60,247 nt of DNA from Pedobacter soli (lineage in GTDB: Bacteria; Bacteroidota; Bacteroidia; Sphingobacteriales; Sphingobacteriaceae), in the NCBI RefSeq assembly GCF_900101435.1, contig NZ_FMZH01000020.1, forward strand, positions 1 to 60,247, given 5' to 3'. Made by a program: the position numbers and the translations under genes. The notes beneath the pieces are model-generated. The model was not told the DNA's origin. It did no database searches and saw only the letters and a program-made list of their open reading frames with translations. Below are positions 50,529 through 58,400 of this stretch, in pieces. Numbering within the stretch: the first letter of the stretch is position 1; every line of letters starts with the position of its first letter.

Positions 50529-50764
50529 ACATAGGCTAACCGTACTTTATACAAGACCAATCAATAACTTGTAACATCAATAATGCAATACAGATGGGTA
50601 AAGGTTTCTTCACTAAAACTTCATAATTGAAGTGCACCTTTGAAATAACAAAACACGAAGCGATTTCTATTTTGTTAAATTCTAAAAACTCATAATTAGT
50701 TTTTTAGTTTTCCGGTTACCCTTATCTGATACCTCATGTATTGCAAAATACATGAGGTTTTTTA
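50529..50764 (+). ncRNA. gene-free stretch with an orphan strong terminator; possible small RNA ending at about 50764
   Basis: There is no gene between the hppD REP hairpin and 50839. ACCTCATGTATT (50731-50742) pairs perfectly with AATACATGAGGT (50747-50758), followed by TTTTTT, a strong Rho-independent terminator 280 bases after the hppD stop. A CACCTTTG -7-like box lies at about 50635-50642 and a second hairpin CTAAAAACT/AGTTTTTTAG at 50682-50707. A transcript of about 100 nt is possible. The terminator itself is well supported, the RNA is a guess. Confidence 0.35.
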
Positions 50765-50838
50765 TTTCAAACGCCGCAGTAGGTTTATTTAAAAAAAAGC
50801 AATAACTTACAGCTACTAAAATAACTACAGCTCAAATT

Positions 50839-51297
50839 ATGATCGCTAAAGCATTAGGAATCCTGATGATACTCTGCTACGGAGCCTTGAAAATGCCATT
50901 ACAGGAAACAGGCAATCAACTCAATTCAGTAAAACAGGATAAGATAGTACCCCAAAAACATCAATATTTAAAACCAATGTTAAATGATACCATTAACAGG
51001 CAAAATACTGTTTATGTAAAAACGCTTAAGTACACCCGAGATAGTAAATCAAGAACATTTGCCCAAATCACATTCAAAAACACAACCAAACAAACAATAA
51101 CCGACATTTCCTTTCGCCTGGATGGTGATGCGGCTAAGGGTTGCAATAAAGCTTATGAGATCAAGCAAAAGATTAACCTTAAACCAAATCACACGATCAC
51201 TATTCCCCAGCTTTTAGCTACAAATGACTGTGAAGTGCATGAGATCAAAGATATCCGTATCAAATATACAATGAATATTAACTTCACCCTTGATTAA
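50839..51297 (+). CDS. hypothetical exported protein
   Basis: 152 residues. N-terminal hydrophobic segment MIAKALGILMILCYGAL, probably a signal. The rest has AQITFKNTTKQTITDISFRLDG and INLKPNHTITIPQLL, a beta-sandwich-like pattern seen in FxLYD- or Ig-like small exported domains, with two cysteines (GCNKAYE and ATNDCEV) that could form a disulfide. No family assigned. Confidence 0.65.
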   Translation: MIAKALGILMILCYGALKMPLQETGNQLNSVKQDKIVPQKHQYLKPMLNDTINRQNTVYVKTLKYTRDSKSRTFAQITFKNTTKQTITDISFRLDGDAAKGCNKAYEIKQKINLKPNHTITIPQLLATNDCEVHEIKDIRIKYTMNINFTLD

Positions 51298-51316
51298 AAG
51301 ATAGCTCTTCATCGCC

Positions 51317-51398
51317 ACCCTGATCCGATAGCTATCAGATTTACGCCCGGCCAGTCTGACGGGTATTTCAGGGTTTGATGCTGAAACAAGTTCAGCAT
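51317..51398. terminator. compound REP-like hairpins between convergent genes
   Basis: ACCCTGA/TCAGGGT outer arms (51317-51323 and 51368-51374) enclose the near-palindrome ATCCGATAGCTATCAGAT (51323-51340); a separate hairpin ATGCTGAA/TTCAGCAT with loop ACAAG follows at 51378-51398. Located between convergent genes, so it may end transcripts from both sides. Confidence 0.6.
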
Positions 51399-51456
51399 AA
51401 CAATCTTCTTAAGAAAAGGAATACCTACTGGGTCCTGGAGGTTACTGTAAAAATTG

Positions 51457-51975
51457 TTACGTTGTACTTTCTTTAAGCATCTGATATAGGTCCGTGGCAG
51501 CTCCATCAAACTTGGCTCCGTTTACATAAAATGATGGGGTTCCGTTTACGCCGCTTCGTACCCCGCTGTCGAAATCATGCTCCACTTTCTCTCTGAGCAC
51601 ATCAGAAACACTGTCTTGTCGAAACCTTTCCAGATCTAAACCAATGGTTTCGGCCAGTTCATCAAATAAATCGCCATCTAACCTGTACTGGTTTTCGAAA
51701 AGCGCATCGTGCATTTCCCAAAATTTGCCTTGCAAACCTGCCGCTTCAGCTGCCAGGGCAGCTGGAACAGCATACTGATGGGCATTAGCCAATGGAAAAT
51801 GGCGAAACACAAATTTGATCTGGTGACCAAAGGTCTCTTCAATTTCTTTTAGAATGGGATAAGCATTTCCACAATAAGGGCATTGGTAATCGCCAAATTC
51901 TACTATAGTAACACTGGCGGTATCATCGCCCTGAATATGATCGTTGCTGTTAACTTCGGGTTTTAATGTGCTCAT
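51457..51975 (-). CDS. DsbA/thioredoxin-fold protein, cytoplasmic
   Basis: 172 residues. Redox motif C32-P-Y-C35 in DYQCPYCGNAYP, insertion helices typical of the DsbA family (FWEMHDALFENQYRLDGDLFDELAETIGLDLERF) and cis-Pro loop NGTPSFYVNG. No signal peptide, so it is likely a cytoplasmic oxidoreductase. The start is 2 bases after the peroxiredoxin stop, so the pair is an operon and the DsbA-like protein could recycle the peroxiredoxin. Confidence 0.87.
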   Translation of the reverse strand: MSTLKPEVNSNDHIQGDDTASVTIVEFGDYQCPYCGNAYPILKEIEETFGHQIKFVFRHFPLANAHQYAVPAALAAEAAGLQGKFWEMHDALFENQYRLDGDLFDELAETIGLDLERFRQDSVSDVLREKVEHDFDSGVRSGVNGTPSFYVNGAKFDGAATDLYQMLKESTT

Positions 51976-51977
51976 AA

Positions 51978-52442
51978 TTATTGCGGGTCAAGTTCCTCTA
52001 AAGCTTCTAAAATGCCATCGGCACCAGGATTAACTGCTATGGGCGATAAATAACTCCAGGCAATTTTACCTTCCTTATCAATTACAAAAAGTGCCCTTTC
52101 GCTTGTTCCGGTTTTTTCGTCGTAAACCCCGTAGGCTTTAGCAACAGTGCCTTTAGGTTCAAAATCGGCCAATAGGGAAAAGTGTAGTTTACGGTTTTCT
52201 TCAAACGCTAAGTGGCACCAGGTGCTATCTACAGATATACCAAAAATCTGCGCATCGTGTTTAGTAAAATATTTAAGCATTTCGTTGTAAAGCGCCATTT
52301 GGTCGCTGCACACCGGACTCCAGTCGGCAGGATAAAAAGCCAGGATTACATTTTTTTTGCCTTTAAAATCTTTGAGTTTTATTTTCTGATCGGGCGTAGC
52401 GTTCAATTCAAAATCGGGAGCTATAGTGCCTTTTTCTAACAT
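51978..52442 (-). CDS. peroxiredoxin (AhpC/TSA family)
   Basis: 154 residues. APDFELNATPDQKIKLKDFKGKKNVILAFYPADWSPVCSDQ with peroxidatic C45 in P38-x3-S42-x2-C45; the second cysteine C76 (STWCHL) may be the resolving one. It reduces hydroperoxides. It is the first gene of an operon with a DsbA-like protein. Cytoplasmic. Confidence 0.88.
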   Translation of the reverse strand: MLEKGTIAPDFELNATPDQKIKLKDFKGKKNVILAFYPADWSPVCSDQMALYNEMLKYFTKHDAQIFGISVDSTWCHLAFEENRKLHFSLLADFEPKGTVAKAYGVYDEKTGTSERALFVIDKEGKIAWSYLSPIAVNPGADGILEALEELDPQ

Positions 52443-52515
52443 ATTATGGAGTTTAAATTTAAATCGTGTATGGATATTAACAGCGTTGCCTATCTGTTGT
52501 TTGCCTTAAGTAAGA

Positions 52516-53433
52516 TTAGCCTAGCTTTTGCCTTTTAATGAGATAAGCCTGCAGCACAGGATAAAATCCTTCATTCATATCGGCATCAATCAAATCAATT
52601 TTATACTGGGCGCATTTTAAAGCAATTTGCTGGCGATAAGCAGCTACCGCAGCGGTATAATTTTCTTTAACCTGGTTAGTATGCACTTTGATGGTTTCGC
52701 CTGTTTCCATATCAATAAACTGATATGGGCGGTTTTCGAATTCAAAATTTACTTCCCGGCTTTTATCAACCACATTAAAAACCACCACCTCATGCTTATT
52801 AAACTTAAGGTGTTGCAAGGCATCAAAAAACTGATCTGTTTTTTCAGCGCTGGTTTCGGTGTTAAACAAATCGCTGAAAATAACTACCAGCGAACGTTTG
52901 TGAATCAGCTCGGCCACCTGGTGCAGTGATTCGCTTAAATTGGTCCTCGCGTTAACTTTAGGTTTTTGCAGCAGTTCTTCTAACTGGGCAAATAAAAACT
53001 TCTGGTGTACCGTGGTCGATTTTGCCGGAGAATTTAACAAGATCTCGTCGGTAAAAAGGCTCAGTCCAAAAGCATCGCGCTGTTTTTTAAGTAGGTACAT
53101 TAACGATGCCGTAGCCTGTATGGCAAAAATGAGCTTGTTATTTTTAGGCTCGGGAAAGTACATCGACGAAGAAGCATCGATTACGAACTGGCAACGCAGA
53201 TTGGTTTCTTCTTCGAAACGTTTACTGTAGAGTTTATCGGTTTTTGCGTAAAGTTTCCAATCGATATTTTTAACATTATCGCCATTGTTATACTGGCGGT
53301 GTTCGGCAAACTCAACCGAAAAACCATGAAAAGGGCTTTTGTGTAAACCGGTAATAAAACCTTCTACTACCTGCCGGGCAAGCAATTCTAAATTACCATA
53401 GCTTGTTTCGTTTTCGTAGTTTACTGCCTGCAT
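52516..53433 (-). CDS. DUF58 domain protein (vWA-like)
   Basis: 305 residues, no membrane segments. The DUF58 core has GFSVEFAEHRQYNNGDNVKNIDWKLYAKTDKLYSKRFEEETNLR and a vWA-type domain with VIDASSSMYF, a MIDAS-like DxSxS, then VVIFSDLF. DUF58 proteins usually lie next to MoxR ATPases and form chaperone systems; no MoxR gene is adjacent here, so the partner is elsewhere or separate. Confidence 0.87.
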   Translation of the reverse strand: MQAVNYENETSYGNLELLARQVVEGFITGLHKSPFHGFSVEFAEHRQYNNGDNVKNIDWKLYAKTDKLYSKRFEEETNLRCQFVIDASSSMYFPEPKNNKLIFAIQATASLMYLLKKQRDAFGLSLFTDEILLNSPAKSTTVHQKFLFAQLEELLQKPKVNARTNLSESLHQVAELIHKRSLVVIFSDLFNTETSAEKTDQFFDALQHLKFNKHEVVVFNVVDKSREVNFEFENRPYQFIDMETGETIKVHTNQVKENYTAAVAAYRQQIALKCAQYKIDLIDADMNEGFYPVLQAYLIKRQKLG

Positions 53434-53511
53434 TGCGTAAAGCTAATAAAAGATTTATAAAAAACCTTTCCGTTAATCAAAACCTCGCAGGTTTTAAATT
53501 CTCGCATATCC

Positions 53512-53544
53512 AAACCTCACAGGTTTTTGAAACCTGTGAGGTTT
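53512..53544. repeat. perfect 15-bp hairpin AAACCTCACAGGTTT / AAACCTGTGAGGTTT
   Basis: Arms 53512-53526 and 53530-53544 are exact complements with a 3-base loop. It is a common Bacteroidota intergenic palindrome; a diverged half-copy (AAAACCTCGCAGGTTTT) lies at 53479-53495. A similar word AAGGTTTTTAAAAACCTT lies at 60050-60066. Confidence 0.65.
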
Positions 53545-53553
53545 ACCTAAAAT

Positions 53554-53588
53554 AAAAAAATACCCCGCAAGTTTTAAACCTGCGGGGT
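53554..53588 (-). terminator. Rho-independent terminator of the sugar dehydrogenase gene
   Basis: On the minus strand ACCCCGCAGGTTT pairs with AACTTGCGGGGT (one mismatch), followed by ATTTTTTTATTTT. It lies 81 bases after the sugar dehydrogenase stop. A further hairpin GTTTGGTG/CACCAAAC (53636-53654) lies closer to the stop. Confidence 0.75.
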
Positions 53589-53668
53589 AGCATGTATGCC
53601 ATGTTTCGAAGCATACCAAACACTTTGTATTCCTTGTTTGGTGGCTCACCAAACAACCTTATCAAATA

Positions 53669-54883
53669 CTATTTCTTCGCGATGCGGTATAAATGCCCGT
53701 TATCGGTTACCGAATAAAGTGCGCCATCTTTTTCTACCATATCCCTAAAACGCTCACCTTTACCTTCTAATAACCTTTCTTCGCCCACAATTTTATCATT
53801 TTTAATAACCAGGCGAATGATGTGCGAACCACCCAGACCACCTACAAATAAATTACCTTTCCACTCGGCTATGCTGTTGCTATTGTAAAATGCAATACAA
53901 CCTGGCGAAATACTTGGGTTCCAGTAGTAAACCGGTTGCTCCATACCCTCTTTTTGTTGGATGCCATCGCCTACCTGCTTACCACTGTATTCGGTACCAT
54001 AGGTAATAACCGGCCAGCCGTAGTTTTTACCTGGTTTAATAATATTTACCTCATCACCACCTTTAGGACCAAATTCTGCTTCCCATAAGTCGCCGGTTTG
54101 TGGGTTAATGGCTAAACCATCAGGATTACGCAAGCCCAGGGCATAAATTTCGGGGCGGGCATCGCCCTTACCTGCAAACGGACCATTGGCTACAGCTTTA
54201 CCATCGGTTGTAAGGTGTAAAATTTTACCCAGCGAAGAATTTAAATACTGTGCCTGCATGCGGATATCGTTGCCCGAACGCTCACCCGTGCTCACAAACA
54301 AGTTGCCGTTTTTATCAAAAACTATACGCGATCCGTATTGCAGTTTACCATTATAAGCTGGTGTAGCCCGGTAAATAATGGTTTGGTTTTCTATTGCAGT
54401 TTCATTTGCAGCCAGTTTTCCTTTGGCAATGGCCAGTAAAACACCCTTCTCCTGAGGCTCTGAATAAGCCCAGTAAACCATTCTGTTTTTGGCAAAGTTA
54501 GGATCTAAAGTTACATCCAGTAAACCACCCTGACCCGATGGATCTACCTTAGGTAAACCGGTAATCTTTTTGCTCAGTTTCCCATCAGCATTTAAAATAA
54601 CCATGGTACCCTGTTTTTGGGTAATTAAAAAACGGCCATCGGGAAGTACGGATATGGCCCATGGGTTTTCTAATTTTTCGTTAATTACCGAAACATCCAG
54701 TGCGGCTTTGGTTTTTACACCGGCAATTCTGGTTTGTCCGGCAAAGGCTGGCTTATAATCTGCCGATGGCGCATTGGTTTCGACCGGATTTTGCGCCGAA
54801 ACACAGGCCATATTTACGCAGTTTAATGCTAAACCCGTTAATAAAACGCCTAAAGTTTTGTTATTTATTAAGTTAATAGTCAT
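53669..54883 (-). CDS. PQQ-dependent sugar dehydrogenase family protein, exported
   Basis: 404 residues from the ATG at 54883 (signal MTINLINNKTLGVLLTGLAL..CVSAQ). An upstream start at 54937 would lie in the terminator of trxA. Family phrases: NPWAISVLPDGRFLITQKQGTM, GQGGLLDVTLDPNFAKN, RNPDGLAINPQTGDLWEAEFGPKGGDEVNIIKPGKNYGWPV, the propeller repeats of the soluble aldose sugar dehydrogenase (YliI-like). It oxidises aldose sugars with PQQ, if PQQ is available; no pqq genes are seen in the window. Periplasmic. Confidence 0.9.
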   Translation of the reverse strand: MTINLINNKTLGVLLTGLALNCVNMACVSAQNPVETNAPSADYKPAFAGQTRIAGVKTKAALDVSVINEKLENPWAISVLPDGRFLITQKQGTMVILNADGKLSKKITGLPKVDPSGQGGLLDVTLDPNFAKNRMVYWAYSEPQEKGVLLAIAKGKLAANETAIENQTIIYRATPAYNGKLQYGSRIVFDKNGNLFVSTGERSGNDIRMQAQYLNSSLGKILHLTTDGKAVANGPFAGKGDARPEIYALGLRNPDGLAINPQTGDLWEAEFGPKGGDEVNIIKPGKNYGWPVITYGTEYSGKQVGDGIQQKEGMEQPVYYWNPSISPGCIAFYNSNSIAEWKGNLFVGGLGGSHIIRLVIKNDKIVGEERLLEGKGERFRDMVEKDGALYSVTDNGHLYRIAKK

Positions 54884-54928
54884 GATTGTTAGTTTTTTAT
54901 TAAAGAAACAAAAATAAGTCTGCATAAA

Positions 54929-54961
54929 AAAACCCAAATCTATTAAATAGATTTGGGTTTT
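54929..54961 (-). terminator. Rho-independent terminator of trxA
   Basis: Perfect palindrome AAAACCCAAATCTATT (54929-54944) / AATAGATTTGGGTTTT (54946-54961); on the minus strand it is followed by Ts. It lies 48 bases after the trxA stop. A small AGCC/GGCT hairpin precedes it. Confidence 0.8.
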
Positions 54962-55009
54962 AAATATGTTACAAGCCCGCAGGCTGTGTTCTTTACATTT
55001 TAGCTTAAA

Positions 55010-55330
55010 CTAAGCCAGTTGCTTGTTTAATTTTTCTGCCAATACTGATTTTGGAACAGCACCAACTTGTTTGTCTACCACTTCGCCACCTTTAAAGTAT
55101 AATAAAGCAGGGATGTTACGGATACCAAACTGCATTGAAATTTGAGGGTTGTTATCAACGTTTACTTTTCCAACTACCGCTTTACCATCATATTCTTTAG
55201 CGATCTCTTCTACTACTGGACCAACCATGCGACAAGGGCCACACCATTCTGCCCAAAAATCTACTAATACGGGTTTATCTGATTTTAATACAAGCTCCTC
55301 GAAGTTTGCATCTGTGATTTCTAATGCCAT
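55010..55330 (-). CDS. trxA: thioredoxin
   Basis: 106 residues, the normal size of thioredoxin 1. Active site C30-G-P-C33 in VDFWAEWCGPCRMV, cis-Pro in NIPALLYF, and the C-terminal ALAEKLNKQLA-like helix. It reduces protein disulfides in the cytoplasm. It is monocistronic, with a -7 box TATATTTG at 55350-55357 and a perfect terminator. Confidence 0.96.
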   Translation of the reverse strand: MALEITDANFEELVLKSDKPVLVDFWAEWCGPCRMVGPVVEEIAKEYDGKAVVGKVNVDNNPQISMQFGIRNIPALLYFKGGEVVDKQVGAVPKSVLAEKLNKQLA

Positions 55331-55349
55331 AATTAATTTTTTTTATGTT

Positions 55350-55357
55350 CAAATATA
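55350..55357 (-). promoter_or_regulatory. TATATTTG promoter -7 element upstream of trxA
   Basis: Exact TAnnTTTG match on the minus strand 19 bases before the trxA ATG. Confidence 0.5.
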
Positions 55358-55437
55358 TGTATTCAATTGTAATGCCACCAATTCTGTAATGCCAATTTGA
55401 CATTTCTTTGAGCAAAGCGTAGCGCGTGGAGCGACAA

Positions 55438-55473
55438 GCGCTTAGCGTTTCGGTACATCTAAACGCTTAGCGC
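55438..55473 (-). terminator. hairpin after dnaE
   Basis: GCGCTTAGCGTTT (55438-55450) and AAACGCTTAGCGC (55461-55473) pair except for one central T-T mismatch. Further CGCTTAGCG/GCGCCTAACGC words surround it. It lies 13 bases after the dnaE stop; there is no U-run. Confidence 0.5.
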
Positions 55474-55486
55474 CTAACGCTAAATG

Positions 55487-58400
55487 CTAGTTTAACTTAT
55501 AGTTAACAACATGTAAACCCAATAATTGTTCAAGGAACTTATTGTTTGGGTTTATTTTAAGGTTTTTTGACGGAAGATCTAACATAATCTGTTTTTCGCT
55601 ATCAAAAACGGCAAAGTTAAGTTGGCAGTTTTGCTGCTCAGAGTTTGCCTTATTGTCTGCTAATATGGCTTCAATTTCACGCATCAGCTGATCGTTTACT
55701 CTTTCAATAGGCAGCTGTATGGTTAAACTCTTGGCTAGTTTATCGCGCAGTTCAGACATCAGGTTAATTGCGGTAATCTTAAATTCCCAATCGCCGGCCT
55801 TACCAAAACGTTCGCCAACCCGGCCCCTGATCTGCAGGAAATACCCCTCAGTTAAAAACGATTTAAACTTTAAGAAATCTTCACCAAACAGGGCCATTTC
55901 CGAAGCATCATCATAATCTTCGAAAACGAAGGTACCAAAAGGTTTACCGGTTTTGGTAATCCGCTGCGATGCGGTAACCACTAAACCGCCCACACAAAGC
56001 TCGCGGTTTTTCAGTTTATCAAATTCGGCCAGCACATCTTCGTTACTATCGCCCATACGCACTTTGTTAATAATGCTTAACTGCTTAACGTTATGGGTAC
56101 AAAATTTATCGAGTTCTAATTTATAATTATCTAATGGGTGCCCAGAAAGGAAAATCCCGATGGCATCTTTTTCATATTTCAGCCTGTCCATTAGTGCCCA
56201 CTCCGGCGAAACCGGTAACGAAGGTTCTAAAATCAGATCGGCCTTCGAACCACCAAACAACGAAGCCTGCGAAGTGCTCTCATTGTTCTGAAAATCGTTG
56301 GCAAACTTGATAATCTTCTCAATACCGTTCATTTTATCGTGCGGACCGATATAAAAATACTGTGCCCTGTGCCCGCCAAAAGCATCGAAAGCACCACTGT
56401 ATACAAAACTCTCGTAAGCTTTTTTATTTACAATACGGGTATTGGAACGTTTGGCAAAATCGTACACGCTGGCATAGGTACCATTATTGGTTCTTTCTTC
56501 GATAATACTTTCTACCGCTTTTTCACCTACCCCTTTTACTGCGTTCATCCCAAAACGCACCTCGCCTTTTGCATTTACAGAAAACTTAAGTTCAGATTCG
56601 TTTACATCTGGTCCCAATACGGTAACACTCATCTGGCGACATTCTTCCATAAAGAAAGCCACCTGCTTAATGTCGCTCATGTTGTTGGATAGTACCGCAG
56701 CCATGTATTCGGCCGGATAGTGTGCCTTTAAATAAGCAGTTTGATAAGCAATCCAGGCGTAACAGGTAGAGTGCGATTTATTGAAGGCGTAAGATGCAAA
56801 TGCTTCCCAGTCTTTCCAGATTTTCTCTAAAACAGTAGCATCATGACCTTTTTCCGAAGCTTGTTTTACAAACTTAGGCTTCATTTTATCGAGTACATCT
56901 TTCTGTTTCTTACCCATGGCCTTACGCAAAACGTCGGCCTCACCTTTGGTAAAGCCGGCCAGCTTTTGCGATAAAAGCATTACCTGCTCCTGATAAACGG
57001 TAATCCCGTAGGTTTCTTTTAAATATTCCTCACAGGCATCCAAATCGTACTTAATTTCTTCCTCGCCATTTTTACGGCGAACGAAACTCGGAATGTACTC
57101 CATCGGTCCCGGGCGGTATAAAGCGTTCATGGCAATTAAATCGTCGAAAACCGTTGGCTTAAGCTCTTTCATGTACTTCTGCATACCCGGACTCTCGTAC
57201 TGGAAAATACCAATGGTTTCGCCACGCTGGAAAAGCTCGTAGGTCATTACATCATCAATCGGGAAATTATCGGGATTGAGATCAATCTGGTGCCTTTTCT
57301 TTACCAGTTTCACGGTATCTTTAATCAGGGTTAAGGTTTTTAACCCCAGGAAGTCCATTTTTAATAAACCGGCACTCTCTACAACCGAGTTATCAAACTG
57401 GGTAACATATAAATCAGAATCTTTAGCTACCGATACAGGAACGAAGTTGGTAATATCGCTCGGCGTAATAATTACCCCGCAGGCGTGAATACCTGTATTC
57501 CGTAACGAACCCTCTAAAACCTGTGCCTGCTGAATGGTTTCAGCACTTAAATCTTTCTGGCTACCCAGGTTTTTCAGCTCTACAACTTTCTCATATTCAT
57601 CGGGCCGTAAAGCATCCTTTAAACTTTTCTCGTCGAGGTTAAAGATTTTAGCCAGCTTCATATTCGGAATCAGCTTGGCAATTTTATCGGCCTCAAACAA
57701 TGGTAAATCCAACACGCGCGCCGTATCGCGGATCGATGATTTGGCAGCCATGGTACCGTAAGTAATAATCTGCGCTACCTGATTGGCACCATATTTATTA
57801 ATTACATAATCCATTACCCGGCCACGACCCTCATCATCAAAGTCGATATCGATATCGGGCATGGATACACGGTCGGGATTTAAGAAACGCTCGAAAAGGA
57901 GATCGTATTTAATCGGGTCGATATTGGTAATGCCTAAACAGTAAGCCACCGCCGATCCGGCAGCAGATCCCCTGCCCGGCCCTACCGATACATCAAGGTT
58001 GCGCGCCTCGGCAATAAAATCCTGTACAATCAAAAAGTAACCCGGATAACCGGTTTTCTCGATGGTTGCCAGCTCAAAATCAAGTCGGTCGGTTACATCG
58101 TCGGTTAAAGTTCCGTAGCGGCGTTTGGCTCCTTCGTAGGTTAAGTGCCTTAAAAATTTGTTCTCCCCACGTTTGCCGCCATCGGTTTCATCTTCGGCAA
58201 CCAGAAACTCTTCCGGAATATCAAATTTAGGTAAGAGTACCTCGCGGGCGAGTTTATAGGTCTCAACCTTATTCAGGATATCCTGAATATTTAAAATCGC
58301 CTCGGGCAGATCGGCAAAAAGCGCCTTCATTTCATCAGCCGATTTGAAATAATACTCCTGGTTAGGCAAACCATAACGGTAACCCCGACCGCGGCCTATT

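Noticed and set aside
52516..53433. DUF58 gene as part of a MoxR-vWA operon
   Set aside because: No MoxR ATPase or batA/batB-type genes lie next to it; only the DUF58 protein itself is supported.
53479..53654. Possible CRISPR-like array
   Set aside because: The repeated words are palindromic halves of hairpins with no regular repeat-spacer spacing and no cas genes nearby.
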